Shown one piece after another: positions 46,940 to 57,775 of a stretch of 64,000 nt of DNA. The number at the start of each line of letters is the position of its first letter. Positions within the stretch are counted from its first letter, which is position 1. Where the stretch lies: contig NC_088317.1 of the NCBI RefSeq assembly GCF_910592395.1, positions 12,650,001 to 12,714,000 on the forward strand, written 5' to 3'. Made by a program: the position numbers and the translations under genes. The notes below the pieces were generated by a model that was not told the DNA's origin, ran no database searches, and saw nothing but the letters and a program-made list of their open reading frames with translations. Source of the DNA: Lineus longissimus (lineage: Eukaryota > Nemertea > Pilidiophora > Heteronemertea > Lineidae).

Positions 46940-47125
46940 TTAAGGAATTGAACCCGAGGCGGAGGACCTTGGTTGAGTTACCAAGACACTCGAGGGTGGA
47001 GCTAAAATACAGTCCAAACCCGAGCCGACAGGCGAGGGTTTGGACGAAATTTTAGCTCCACCCTCGAGTGTCTTGGTAACTCAACCAAGGTCCGAAGCCG
47101 AGGGTTCAATTTCTATTCTAAAATA
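46940..47125. repeat. ~180-bp near-perfect palindrome
   Basis: Arms run from AATTGAACCCGAGG through TTGGTTGAGTTACCAAGACA, CTCGAGGGTGGAGCTAAAAT to a central GTCCAAACCC...GGGTTTGGAC, then the inverse order. The core word GTGGAGCTAA and the flank CAATTTCTATTCTAAAA are shared with 22155-22320. The frames read through it are not genes. Confidence 0.8.
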
Positions 47126-47129
47126 CCTC

Positions 47130-48245
47130 AAACTTAAAAAGATAGGCCACGAAATAACTTGAATATGTGCGAATTTGGCAAATTCCATCCATCGCCTGCC
47201 CGGAGCGCCGGTAGCGCCGTTGTTTACATTATGTTACGGCAGCGCGTATAGGAAGTCCGGATCGGCTCGCTCAAGTGACGCTAAAATCCGCGCAAATGGG
47301 CTATTTGGAGCGTTTTTCTCAGCAAATATGTGTAGTGCTCATTAAAAAACTTAGGGTGGTTGATGCTTCCTTGGCTGATTTGTGTTTGAAGCAGTGTTTT
47401 GAGAGCCTCAAACTTCTGAAGTGAGCTGTGTGCATGGTTCCACATTTTAGTGCAACCCGAGGGAACTTTGGTAGAGCATCTTGGTTGCGTGTCCAAAACA
47501 CTCCACTCTCAGAACGAGGCTTATGCATTTTCCATTTAAAAGTTGACTTTACGGTACCAAGGTATTTTAGAATCCATATCCAAGTGCATGTAGTTTTAAG
47601 TAATTTTCCGAGTGAACCTTCAGCCTGGCATTGCAGATTTACATTAAATTTCAAAACATATGTGTTTTTTTTACAATTTTGGTCTTTTGACCTCCGATTT
47701 TCAGTGAATGTGCCAAATATCGATTTTGCAATATGAGAGATACAGACTATGTACCATTCGTGTTATCGTTTACAGTTCCATATTTGGTACATGTAGAAGT
47801 GTACTCGTTTTTTGAGGCCCACCCGATATATTTCGCAATTCGATACCTCAGCATTTGATATCGTGATTATTACATGCATTATTATGTATAAAAACGCTGT
47901 GCATTTGTTGAATCATGGGGAACAGAGAAAAAAAGGTTACAGTGTTATATTTCCTCTCGCAGAGCATTGTTTGTCGGCTCTAGGCCTTATTACAGTAAAA
48001 TATCACATCAATGTAGTATCACAACAATTATACTACATGTACGTTGCGCGGTAATAAAGATATGATTTCAGGCTACTGTCAGCTCAGCAAGCAGGTGCAC
48101 TCACAGCGAAGGTTATTTCGGGTGTTGGTTTTGGCGTGGGGGCCTTCATGTACTACAATTGAATTGCTTTTCACAAGGTCGACGCGTGGAACAGACAAAG
48201 CCTGTAAAAACTACACAGCCGACATATCGATCACCACACTACATC
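47130..48245. other. Unassigned stretch upstream of the GPCR
   Basis: Open frames of about 100 codons on both strands at 47319-47736 mirror each other and match no domain. No promoter elements are evident. Confidence 0.4.
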
Positions 48246-49226
48246 ATGGGGCAGGACACACTGCCATCCACGACAGAGATTGCCATTCAGGAAGCGTCTG
48301 ATATCATTTCTGTTCTAACCCTTGTCAACTTCACCCTCGTCACCATCCTGCCACCTATCCTCGCAATGGCCGGCCTTGTCGGAAATATTCTCAGCTTTCT
48401 TCTTATGAACCAATCAAAATACAGCAAATCTACCACGTGCTTTTATATGCGATGTCTCGCGGTATTTGATAGCACGTACATCATAGGAAGAATGGCATTG
48501 CGGTATCTTCTGGTACTGATTCCGGATATCCGACTTAAACATGACGTGATGTTGTACTACTGCCTGTTTTATTTAGCATTTCTGTACTTTGCTTTAGTGT
48601 TGTCACCATTGGTTTTGACCGTCATGGCATTCGACAGATTTGTGGCTTTAACCTGGCCTTTAAAGGCTGCAACTGTTTGTACATTGCGACGGTCGAAGCT
48701 GGTGACTCTTTGTATCGTGTTCGTGGGAACCGTGCTAGGGTGTGTACAACTCCTTCGTCCTTACCGTCCGGATTTAAGGTCCTGGTATTGCCCGTTTCAT
48801 TTTACGGTTGCAAGGAAGGTATTTGATGAGATATACAGCGCAATATATATCTATATCCCAGTGATGTGTCTCCTCTTCTGCAACATTGGCATTATCCGTG
48901 CGCTCCATGAAAGTAAAAAGAATCTTTCTCGCCTGTCGAAAACGGAACGTCCATCGTCTACTGAAAGGACAATTACCTACACGGCGGTTATGGTAACTTG
49001 TATATTTATCATCAGTAATATAGCTACATTGTTTGAAATATTCTTCTGGGGGTATTTTTATAAAAATTATAACCGATCATCCGAAGTTATTCTCCAAGTC
49101 CAAATTTTCACAATGAACTTGGCGGTTCTAATGGAAAGCACAAACTACTGTTTGAATTTTTATATCTACGGATTGTCTTGTAAACGGTTTCGGAAGGAAT
49201 TGATAGCGATAATTAGATTGCCATAA
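48246..49226 (+). CDS. Class A (rhodopsin-like) G-protein-coupled receptor, intronless
   Basis: 326 codons from the ATG at 48246. The open frame extends 29 codons upstream without another ATG. Seven hydrophobic segments are visible, starting after a short N-terminus (NFT glycosylation site). Hallmarks are GLVGNIL in TM1, DRF in place of DRY after TM3, a conserved W in TM4 replaced, a Cys before TM5 for the extracellular disulphide, a short basic third loop (SRLSKTERPSSTE), and NFYIYGLSCKRFRKEL in place of NPxxY plus helix 8. The overall pattern resembles the FMRFamide/neuropeptide-receptor-like orphans expanded in marine invertebrates. It acts at the plasma membrane; the ligand is unknown. 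No frame breaks, so probably functional. The single exon may reflect retroposition or the usual compact structure of this group. Confidence 0.85.
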   Translation: MGQDTLPSTTEIAIQEASDIISVLTLVNFTLVTILPPILAMAGLVGNILSFLLMNQSKYSKSTTCFYMRCLAVFDSTYIIGRMALRYLLVLIPDIRLKHDVMLYYCLFYLAFLYFALVLSPLVLTVMAFDRFVALTWPLKAATVCTLRRSKLVTLCIVFVGTVLGCVQLLRPYRPDLRSWYCPFHFTVARKVFDEIYSAIYIYIPVMCLLFCNIGIIRALHESKKNLSRLSKTERPSSTERTITYTAVMVTCIFIISNIATLFEIFFWGYFYKNYNRSSEVILQVQIFTMNLAVLMESTNYCLNFYIYGLSCKRFRKELIAIIRLP

Positions 49227-50370
49227 TCATGGGAAATGTAAACATTGATGGTAATAAGAAATCAGGGATATAATAATGATTAGCATAACCCGCATGATAC
49301 CAATTGATGATACATATGTAACCGGTGGCAGATGGGACATTATATAATATCTGACAGCTTTATATGATGAGCAGCTGATCAATGAGTTTTATTACCATCT
49401 TCACAAAACACATCAAGAAAAGAGCTGAGACACAGGAGTGTTGAAAGTAAGGTCTTTCCTGGCCTTCTGCGGAGTCTACGAAATGTAATTGATTCTCAGG
49501 AGGCGAGAACTACATTGCGCATGTAAAATCATTACGGTGCATATTGAGCTTCGGGGCATTTCACGCGTTACTTACTGACCATGCAGGTATGGGAAGGAAG
49601 ACACACTGGTGCGAAGGTATGAATAATATGGAGAGCCATCGAAATATCATTTTAAGGGTATCCTTCGTCGCCCTCAAATAGCGAAGGCTATTTGAGGGCG
49701 TCATGTTGTCGAGTTTCACGTAAATCGGACAAAACACGAAGTCGTGGTGCTTGAGACAAACTTCCAAATTCAGTAATAATATACATGCATAACATAATAT
49801 CTTTATTACTAAAACTAAAGGTTTATTGTGATTACTAGGATTTATATGAAATTAAACGATGGCAAAGAAGAAAACAATGGGGTTAGAGGCAGGGTGAGAA
49901 ACCAGACGGAACAAAACAGTGTGTGTTGCAACACGGATAAGTTCTGCCTCCCGTACATATTTGACAAGATTTGAGGTTTGACTTTTGCTTGAGCAATTTA
50001 AAAGGTAGGATAATGTTATACATACTTGGATGTGCTGCACAGAGGGCTTAATAAAGCGTTGCCACAGTACATCGATAAACATGTAGAATACGCTGAAACT
50101 ATTTTAAGTACAGTTACTTGACTGCAAGTCCTTCCTTGAGTTCAGTTATGCCGGTGTTGATGAAGTCACGGTTATTGAAATCGACGTATCCGTTGAAATC
50201 CTAATCGTGATGTCATCAATACTGACAACGAGTTAAATAGCGTCCGCTACATGTACGTGTTGCGTTTCGCAATCCCATAATTCAAAGTGTCATGATGACG
50301 AAGTGTTGTGCATGGTGCCGACCCAATCTGATTGATGGAATTCACGCTCCTTTTCACGGCGTCGCGCAAA
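49227..50370. other. Intergenic stretch with a small hairpin
   Basis: A 13-bp-arm hairpin (CGCCCTCAAATAG...CTATTTGAGGGCG, 49668-49701) is the only clear structure. No further genes were identified. Confidence 0.5.
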
Positions 50371-50374
50371 TCAA

Positions 50375-50942
50375 TTATTTTTAGTGAAGTAAATCAACAG
50401 TCTTCCCCAGCATATTGGTTGCATGGGGAAGCCTAATACATCAGATCGTCCAGTACTTCTTTCTTCAGAGCCCAAAACGATGCGGATATAACATTTACGA
50501 ATAGACTACAGGCCTGATTCTCGGAGTGCTGCAGGTAGGTAAAGGTTCTCCTACCCAAATACGGTATCAAGGGCAAATACTCAAGACTTACCGATCTAAC
50601 ACCGTTTTGGAATATGCAAGCCAAGCCCCCATACATCTTATGCCTTGCGTCGTTCGATGCCTTTCAACATTGTTCAATCGAGATAGCGACACCAAGTTGT
50701 CTAACATTTCTGGTGGTCATGACATCATGTCCTGCCCTTGGCGTTTTTTGTGTCGATTTCACAGCAAGGGTTCAGAATCACAGGCAGATAGGCCCCGAGC
50801 CAGTCAGATATGTAGGGGCCATGGCCTGTTCAATGTGCATTGTGCTGGGGGCGGTCATGCCCAGAGATAGATCAGAGAGTCTAGAGTATGATAGACTAAA
50901 CCTTTCGTCCAGCCACCCGCCCAAACTACCGGTTACAAGTAA
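50375..50942 (+). repeat. Interspersed repeat family R40, copy 2 (split)
   Basis: 50375-50585 matches 40670-40870 (AGTACTTCTTTCT, ATAACATTTACGAAT, GGTATCAAGGGCAAA). The tail (AGACTAAACC...CAGCCACCCGCCCAAACTA) resumes near 50890. About 300 bp between them is absent in copy 1 and is therefore inserted. Confidence 0.6.
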
Positions 50943-51061
50943 TAGGGAAAGGCGCTGGTAGGAATCCTACGACATAATATTTCGGCAATATTTGGAGCAA
51001 AACCACTAAGAATGGTTCAATGATAAACGCTAAAACCATCCCAACGCCTTTCCCTATTACT
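50938..51061. repeat. Inverted pair AGTAATAGGGAAAGGCG at the Polinton edge
   Basis: AGTAATAGGGAAAGGCG (50938-50954) and its exact inverse (51045-51061) lie 90 bp apart, just left of the first Polinton gene. Polinton termini begin with AG, so this may be a rearranged terminus. No second copy was found at the right side of the Polinton region. Confidence 0.45.
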
Positions 51062-51253
51062 ACAAAATAGAGGATAACACGGAATACTACACACAATAGA
51101 ATAATGAATAATCACGTTTAATAAGTGGATATTCTGAAAGTATTCATTGCTGAAGAACAGAGTTTCAGTATCGAAGTTTTAGACCCGACAATCTCCTACG
51201 GTTTCAGATTCTAGAAAGAGAGTGAAGTAAACAGGTGGTTGGCTAAATGTGAT

Positions 51254-52140
51254 ATGACATACTATCAGAATCAGGTGAACTTTGCTGTTTATTGTGCCAC
51301 AACCTTGTCTGGTCTCCCCGGTGTGACAGGGGTTACAATACCGCTTGTCAAATCCATCTACCAATTTCATGTTTACTATCAAGTTAGGAAGGTACTTAAG
51401 CAAACGGAAGTAGCATTACCCATGGATGATGCATTTAACTCTGCTAACAATCACTACAACGTAACAGAATTCTTCAGATTATGTAATGAATTTAACGTAT
51501 CTACAGACTTTGATTTTAGAACAAAGAAAGGAGACAATTGTGGCCTAGGAACAACATATTTATGGGGTGCGGTTCATGGAAATGGATTAATGGATCATAG
51601 AGATCACTATGCTTTGCCTGATAAACATTACACCTATGCTCAATCGTGACACATAGCCAAGAATTGTTCAGAATGATGATGGTTGGAAATACTTCATTTA
51701 GTCGGACAAGAAGAGGTTAACTGAGCCTGGAATTGTTAGACTCAACGACAGCATAAGAACTTATGTTTACTGTATTTTAGGAGCACAGGCTAAAGCAAGA
51801 ACCGATACTTGGTAGTTTTGGAACTGAATTGGACGCACAGAAGCAATTCTTAAAACTCTCACAAGATTCAATTGATCAACACGTGGACATCCAAACTTCA
51901 ATTGCTAGGTACCAGAAAGCATTGTCTGACACTCATACAATATTAGACTATGTAATAGCTCCAGGATTGTACATAATTGGGTCTGACATGATCCTCAAGA
52001 TTGGTAAGATCGAGAATTACAACAACAACATCTTAGTTGCCCCTTGACATTAACAGCCTGGTAAGAATGACATTAATGATAAAAAGACTTTACCTCCTCC
52101 AATGATGAAAGGTTCAGGTGTAAAGAAAATAAGAGTTATG
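51254..52140 (+). pseudogene. Polinton-associated protein gene, frame-broken
   Basis: 51254-51649 encodes a block starting MTYYQNQVNFAVYCATTLSG and including FRTKKGDNCGLGTTYLWG. After stops and shifts in 51650-51828 the frame resumes at 51829-52047 (DAQKQFLKLSQDSI, then a VDIQTSIARYQKAL helix and LYIIGSDMILKIGK). Both blocks resemble one conserved protein that accompanies Polintons in many invertebrate genomes. I believe it is virion-related, but its function is not established here. Truncated on the right by the repeat element beginning near 52138. Confidence 0.6.
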
Positions 52141-53105
52141 AAATGGCCAGGGCCATTGTGCTCACCTCATGTGGAGGAAAGATGGATGAAGAGCATGGCA
52201 TTGTGTCATGTAGTGTTAGGTTTGATGTAGGTCCAAGCAATTACAATTTCCCCAAAATGGCCAATTTACAGTACATTTGACCTCTGTGACCTTGAAAAGT
52301 AGGTCAAATCAAAAAAGACCCGGGTGACGCATTGAATGGTTGTTAGTATTAGATGTACCTATGATATAAAATTGGTGCCAATCGGGCAAGTCATTAAGGA
52401 ATAATAGCATTTTGAAGAATTTTGGATTTGGCCCCCTCCCTGGAGGCCAAACGACAAATCAGATCGCACCAAACTTCGGTACCTGAGATTACCTGACCAA
52501 GGGGTACATGTGTACATGTACTTAATTTGTGATCAATAGTCATTGCGGTTAAAAAACGTGCCATAGTTACGGCCTGTCGGCCAATTTACGCCATTTGACC
52601 TCTGTGACCTTGAAAAGTAGGTCAAATTAAAAACCTGTGTGCCATATACATGTACTGTATGGTGGTTAGATGTACCCATGATATCAAATTGGTGGCAATC
52701 GGGCAAGAAGTTAAGGAATAATCACATTTTTAAGGTTTTTGGATTTTGCCCCTGGTGGTCAAGTGGTGAATCATATTGGACCGAACTTCGGTCCCTGAGA
52801 TCATCTGACTAAGGGGTACATGTGTACCAAATTTGGGATCAATAGTAATTGCAGTTTAGAAACGTGCCATAGTTACACCCTAACGGCCAATTTACGCCAT
52901 TTGACCTCTGTGACCTTGAAAAGTAGGTCAAATCAAAAACCCGTATAATATGTGATGTATCCTTGCTAGGAGTACCTACCATAAAATGTTTATTGAAAAC
53001 GGATCATTAATAAGAGACATATCACACTTTTTATGTTTTCAGTTTTGGCCCCCTGGTGGCCAAATCAGGAAATCAGACCGGACTGAAATGAGGTGAGCTA
53101 AAAAC
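52138..53105 (+). repeat. Three-unit tandem repeat element (AGCTCACCT family), copy 1
   Basis: Starts near GAAATGGCCAGGGCC and ATTGTGCTCACCTCATGTGG and ends ATGAGGTGAGCTA. In between lie three ~306-320-bp units (GACCTCTGTGACCTTGAAAA at about 52273, 52600 and 52905). The same three-unit block lies in reverse at 60826-61990. This copy cuts the Polinton ATPase gene. Confidence 0.8.
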
Positions 53106-53632
53106 AGTACTAAAATTCGGATGTTCTCTCGGAAGTCCTTAACAAGTGAATTGTACTTTTGAACTAGTAACCAAACAGTCAGATTGTAGTGTCTACCGGA
53201 AAAAGCAAGATTACATAACTCAGACACCTGTCTCTTTGTGTCTCTAAAATTAGCACAATCATTAATTAGGAATAACGTATCTGACCCTGCAAAGGTTTGA
53301 GAAGCAAATATTAGCTTAAGGTCCAAATTACTGGCCACAGCTTCAGGATTAACTATGTAGACACTCATATCTTGATAAATCCATTTCCTTTCATATGTCT
53401 TATTGTTGAAATATGTTGGACAGAAAATGACTATGTTCTGGAACTTGTTACGATATCCCTTTTCTAAGAGGTCAAGGGCAAAATGTGTCTTACCACAATT
53501 GGTGACACCAGAGATTAGCATTTTATGTGGCTCGTAAACAAGCAGATTCTTTAATGATCGAACTCTGTTCTCTGGTCTTTGTCCTGATCGGGCGAAGCTC
53601 TCTGGACTTTGTCCGGGTCTTTGATCACCCAT
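53106..53632 (-). pseudogene. Polinton packaging ATPase (FtsK/HerA, A32-like), 3'-truncated
   Basis: Would power DNA packaging in a Polinton virion. The Walker A region GVTNCGKTHFALDLLEKG, the Walker B region DTLFLINDC (N where D is usual) and the arginine-finger/sensor region SGRHYNLTVWLLVQKYNS are in family order, ending at KDFRENI. The C-terminus past about 53106 is replaced by the tandem-repeat element; residues after that come from the repeat. The start near 53632 (MGDQRP) is uncertain; the upstream frame overlaps the divergent integrase gene. The frame is clean across the conserved core. Without its C-terminus it is not functional. Confidence 0.8.
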
Positions 53633-53679
53633 CTAAATGAATGTAAAAGAACATTCAGGACTTCATCCCAGAAGCAAAG

Positions 53680-54692
53680 CTCGAAAGCGCGAGCAGTATC
53701 TAAGAGATTTGTTGTACAACCCTGAAGGTCCTGTGGCTTACAGTTCATTGAGTAAAATGTGGAAACAAGTAAAGGTCAAGTACATAGAAGTGAAAACATG
53801 AAAACATCAAATACACAAAGCGGCTCTTAAGAAATTCACCTTCTGAAAGACAATGGTATCCTACATCGATCAACAGTGGCAAACTGATCTGGTTGACATG
53901 CAGACATTTGAGCATAAGAATAAAGGATTCAGATTCATTTAAACGGTCATAGATTTGTTCAGTCGTTACTCTTGGGCCGTGGCAGTAAAGAGAAAGAGAG
54001 GAGAAGAAATCAGAGATGCATTTAAAGTGATCTTCAGAGAGGGGAGACCGGAAAAGATCCAGTTTGATGATGGTACAGAATTCTACAATAAACGCTTTAA
54101 GGAACTCTTAACAGAAAATGACGTAGAATGGTTCTCCACAAAATCTGACAAGAAGGCAGCAGTTGTAGAGCGTTTCAACAGAACTTTGAAGGAGAAGATT
54201 TGGCGTTATTTCACCGCTAAGGAGACTGGCATGTGGATTGATGTTGTAGATGACTTGGTAAGTGGTTACAATAATACATTTCACTCATCAATAGGTTTGA
54301 AACCTGTCGACGCCAGAAAGATGGAAAACGAAGGAGCAGTATGGTACAACCTTTACCGTCTCCCGCTCAAAGAAACATTTGGTGATCCAAAGTACAAAGT
54401 AGGTGATAGTGTAAGAATTTCAAAGTACAAGTCCATTTTCGATAAAGGCTACCTACCAAACTTCACTGAGGTAGTATTCCAAGTCAAACAGATAATCTTC
54501 ACTCATCCTATTGTCTACAAGCTTGAAGATTACCACAAGGAGGAAACTCATGGATATTTCTATGAAGAGGAATTGAGCTATGTTCCTAATTCTGACCAAC
54601 TAGAGTACAAGATAGAGAAGATATTAAGAAACAAGACCAGTCAAGGCAAGAAATACGGATTAGATGTAGGTATTATTTATCTAAATAAATGA
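53680..54692 (+). pseudogene. Polinton integrase (rve family) with three in-frame stops
   Basis: Retroviral-type integrase that inserts Polinton DNA. The N-terminal block near 53690-53790 (YLRDLLYNPEGPVAYSSL) is followed by stops near 53797 and 53844, the first catalytic Asp in QWQTDLVDMQ (53877-53906), TAA at 53940-53942, then the open frame 53955-54692. This carries the second Asp (KIQFDDGTEF) and Glu (AAVVERFNRTLK), then a chromodomain-like C-terminal part (YKVGDSVRISKYK). DD(x)E residues are intact but the three stops silence it. Divergent from the ATPase gene. Confidence 0.85.
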
Positions 54693-54988
54693 ACAGAACT
54701 TGGGGCTACACCAAGAGAACAAAGAACTGGAAAAAAAGATTATAAGAGTTTTACAGAAAAATAGATGAAGAAGACAAACCTGATTTAAAAGGGATTAGAC
54801 GAAGACGGATTAGACATGAGAATTGCTGAAAGACCTGGAAAACCTGGAAGCGAATAACATTCCAGTAACCAAACCACTATCAAAACCACTGTCTAATCCT
54901 ACGAAGCCGAATCCCATTACCGAAAGAACAGGACCTCGTCCTGAAAACAAACCTAGAACAATTGATTCTAGTTTTTCTCATTAGCTAA

Positions 54989-55631
54989 ATGGAAGAAGGC
55001 AATACACTTTATCCAAATTTGAGTAATCATAATATGAACACTGAACAGAATGATCAAAGCTTGAAACCTCAGGATTTCAGACTCAATCAAATCAGTGATG
55101 TTAAGAGGTTCTTTGAAGATGAGATTGAATGCAGAAGAAAGATATTTTCAAAACACAAGAAAGCATTTGACGTGATTACTGGCATTAGCCATTTCCTTAA
55201 TATGACCAGTGCAGCAGCATGCTCTGTTGGTATTTCAGCATTAGCTGGTGTCATCCCGGCGCCGATAGGTTTAGCTTAGGGGTGGTGTGACAATAGAAAG
55301 TGCCCTTGTTTCGTCAGCTCTAAGTTGGGAGAAAAAGAACATTCTTAAGAAAGTAGAAAAGCATGAAAAGAAAGGTACGTTGGCTATTTCCAAACTTAAC
55401 ACTATCAATGATCTAGTTAGCAAAGCATTAACAGATTCGTTCATATCTACAGAGGAATTCAGTTTAATTCTAAAGGAGAAGGAGAAGTATATTTCCATGA
55501 AAAATGCTATTAGAAAGAAACAAAGGGATACCAGCTCCAATGTCGACGTAGAGCCACTTAAGAAGACTTTTTTAAAAGAGGGCAAGAAACTAGCACAAAC
55601 AGAGATGCTAGAAAAACTGAAAAGCCAGTAA
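54989..55631 (+). pseudogene. Polinton-associated membrane/helical protein, frameshifted
   Basis: 54989-55279 has a charged helix (DVKRFFEDEIECRRKIFSKH) leading into a hydrophobic small-residue stretch (AAACSVGISALAGVIPAPIG). 55287-55631 continues in another frame with a lysine-rich helix (KKVEKHEKKGTLAISKLNTI) and ends EGKKLAQTEMLEKL. The order matches a family common in cnidarian and other invertebrate Polinton loci, with a predicted membrane hairpin in the middle. The break is a stop plus shift at 55277-55287. Function unknown. Confidence 0.65.
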
Positions 55632-55663
55632 ATCGAGCAGGACAAAGTCCGAATATTACGTAT

Positions 55664-55840
55664 CATTATGACTGTTATCATCCGATGAGTAATCATAGTC
55701 TGAGTTCTCATAATCTGAGTAATCATAGTCTGACACTACCATCAGCACCATTATGACTGTTATCATCCGATGAGTAATCATAGTCTGAGTTCTCATAATC
55801 TGAGTAATCATAGTCTGACACTACCATCAGCACCACCATA
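55664..55840. repeat. 85-bp tandem duplication
   Basis: ATTATGACTGTTATCATCCG...CACTACCATCAGCACC occurs twice, at 55664-55748 and 55749-55833, essentially identical. Each unit itself contains TAATCATAGTCTGA repeats. Confidence 0.8.
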
Positions 55841-56037
55841 TTCATTACTTCAAGTAGATTAATGACTTTTTAATTAAAAAGAAAGATATTATGTAAATGT
55901 ACTTGATGGATGATATGTACCATTATGTCCCACTAAAAGATTATTTCAATGAGTGGAAACCTGAAAATCATAAGGGTTTTATTCGCCCTAGAGACATATC
56001 GTCACTCATGAAATCGTAACTCATGTAATCATAAGAT

Positions 56038-56478
56038 ATGAAATCATTAGATATGAAATCATCAGACATGAAATCATCGGATTCCACTCTTAATGATGGT
56101 TTTAATGATCTTCGTGATTATTTCATGACTGAGAAAGAACTTAATGATTATTTCATGACTGAGACAACCGGACTACGTTCAGAGAGCAGACGACGTCCAG
56201 AGTGTAAGACAATACCAAAGATGAAACAGTATGACACCGGTACTGAATCTAAGGCCGAATTATGCCGTAACTGTAAACGGTGGACCCTGTTTGAGTACAC
56301 GAAAAACTTGAATCCAACAAGATCTGATCCTATGAAACATTGTGATCCTATCAAGTACAGATTCTGTATTACTTGTAATGAAACTATTTATGATGATGAC
56401 TTTAAAAATCTCGAGATCAAAATTACTTGGACAGCATCCTTAGAAGGCTTGGATGGAGACGTCTGTAAGAACCGGTAG
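56038..56478 (+). CDS. Polinton-associated hypothetical protein with Cys pairs
   Basis: 146 codons from an ATG. The N-terminus is low-complexity with repeated DMKSSDMKSSD words made by a short DNA repeat (ATGAAATCAT). Two copies of LNDYFMTE/LRDYFMTE follow. The C-terminal half has CRNCKRW and later FCITCNE, a possible four-Cys zinc-binding site 45 residues apart. I do not recognise the family. Lies between other Polinton genes on the same strand, so probably Polinton-encoded. No frame break. Confidence 0.5.
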   Translation: MKSLDMKSSDMKSSDSTLNDGFNDLRDYFMTEKELNDYFMTETTGLRSESRRRPECKTIPKMKQYDTGTESKAELCRNCKRWTLFEYTKNLNPTRSDPMKHCDPIKYRFCITCNETIYDDDFKNLEIKITWTASLEGLDGDVCKNR

Positions 56479-56479
56479 T

Positions 56480-57035
56480 AAATTACCCAAAAGAGTTCTT
56501 TGAAACGTATTTACAGAGTTACTTCTCTAGTTCAAGAAAATAGCTTAGTAAGGAGAAGTATGAAAAGACAATTCAGTCAACCTTAAAAATGGGTATCACC
56601 ACTCTACCCTCTAAATTACAGAATCAGGGGCTACATGTGAGGCCATGCTCCTTGAATTTCACTGCGGGGAGTATGACTGGTTTTTAGAGACAGAATTCAT
56701 TAATCAAGCTACTGGCAAGACTCAGTTAACTGAAGACAATTTTACTGATCTTAGGTTGGCTTACTAAGCTTTCCAAAGATATCTGCATTACTGTGGTGTG
56801 AAGGTCACAATTAATTACAAGGTGTTTTTACACCAAGCCTTTAAAGAGATGAAAATTGATTATGCAGTCCTGAACCCTTATTTAACCAACAAGGAACGAG
56901 TTAATGATTTGGAGGAACTATGGTATGGTTTCACTAAAAGTATTTTCTTCCAGAATGACAGACATGAGAAGGAATATTACCAGTAGATTGACAAGCAGTT
57001 TGACGTTTTAATTAGTGCTAGTGCAGATTGATTAT
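56480..57035 (+). pseudogene. Degenerate Polinton gene
   Basis: Fragments in shifting frames: 56490-56620 (NYPKEFFETYLQSYFSSS), 56637-56767 (LLEFHCGEYDWFLETEFI), then after TAA at 56766 the frame 56798-56986 (VNDLEELWYGFTKSIFFQND). They appear to be consecutive pieces of one ~180-residue protein. I recall similar proteins in Polinton loci but cannot assign a function. Several stops make it a pseudogene. Confidence 0.45.
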
Positions 57036-57111
57036 TTCATATCTTTACACTGAAAAAACGTTTTACATTTTAACACTTATTTTTCCATACTTTTAAATGG
57101 ATAGTCAATAA

Positions 57112-57579
57112 ATGATAAATCAGCCAATGATAAATCAGATATCAGCTGTAATTGAACAACAAATGAAACAGATTGTTGTAATCAGTCAAAACCCAATCAG
57201 ACATTTTAGTCCTGAGAGCATAGCTCGAATCGGTGCTAGGTACCAACAGAACACTGGTAGTAACCAACAAAGTTCGACTAATTATCAACAGAACTGCACT
57301 ACAAAACAACAAATTTCGAACAAGCAGTTGAATAGTTCAAATGTAGTTACTCCTAGTCAAGGTCTAGTTAATTCTAGTCAAGGAATAGTCAATTCTAGTT
57401 GTCAACTAGGCTCAACTAACAATCAACAAAATTTGAACTATTTGACTGGTAGTGGCCTTAAAGAAAAACAAGACCTCGAAGTTCTGGTGGCAACAGGGAA
57501 AAGCAATAAACAGATTACATTTAATGACTTAGATAATATGACAGAGAAGGAAATCTTTAAACACCATAGAATCTACTAG
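57112..57579 (+). CDS. Gln/Asn-rich Polinton-associated hypothetical protein
   Basis: 155 codons from an ATG. A helical N-terminus (QISAVIEQQMKQIVVISQNP) is followed by a long Gln/Asn/Ser-rich region built on QQN repeats, then a more ordered end (KQITFNDLDNMTEKEIFKHH). It ends 6 bases before the next start codon, suggesting the two genes were once read together or translationally coupled. Family not recognised. Confidence 0.45.
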   Translation: MINQPMINQISAVIEQQMKQIVVISQNPIRHFSPESIARIGARYQQNTGSNQQSSTNYQQNCTTKQQISNKQLNSSNVVTPSQGLVNSSQGIVNSSCQLGSTNNQQNLNYLTGSGLKEKQDLEVLVATGKSNKQITFNDLDNMTEKEIFKHHRIY

Positions 57580-57585
57580 ACAAAG

Positions 57586-57775
57586 ATGGCTGCCAGACTT
57601 ACTGATTCTTTGGGTAAGACAGTCCTAAAAGCTTACGCTAAATTATCAAACTGGACATTCCCAATAGATGACGAAGAAGCACTGTACTTCGATTTACAAA
57701 ACGATTACATAATTACCAATGAACTTGACAAATGGCTCGGGTGGATAAGTCTGAGACTGGGGGCACTAACTGCCC
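57586..57775 (+). pseudogene. Polinton-associated small protein, truncated by insertion
   Basis: Starts MAARLTDSLGKTVLKAYAKL and runs through FPIDDEEALYFDLQNDYII to WISLRLGALTALL. Residues after that come from a (TATC)n tract, so the original C-terminus was lost. The RLTDSL...PIDD...NDYII pattern is one I associate with Polinton loci. Function unknown. Confidence 0.55.

Noticed and set aside
47319-47736. Overlapping ~100-codon frames on both strands
   Set aside because: No domain, no splice signals, and mirrored on the opposite strand; coding is unsupported.
55271-55726. 151-codon minus-strand frame
   Set aside because: Antisense of the lysine-rich Polinton frame; the bias arises from that gene's codon composition and the 85-bp repeat.
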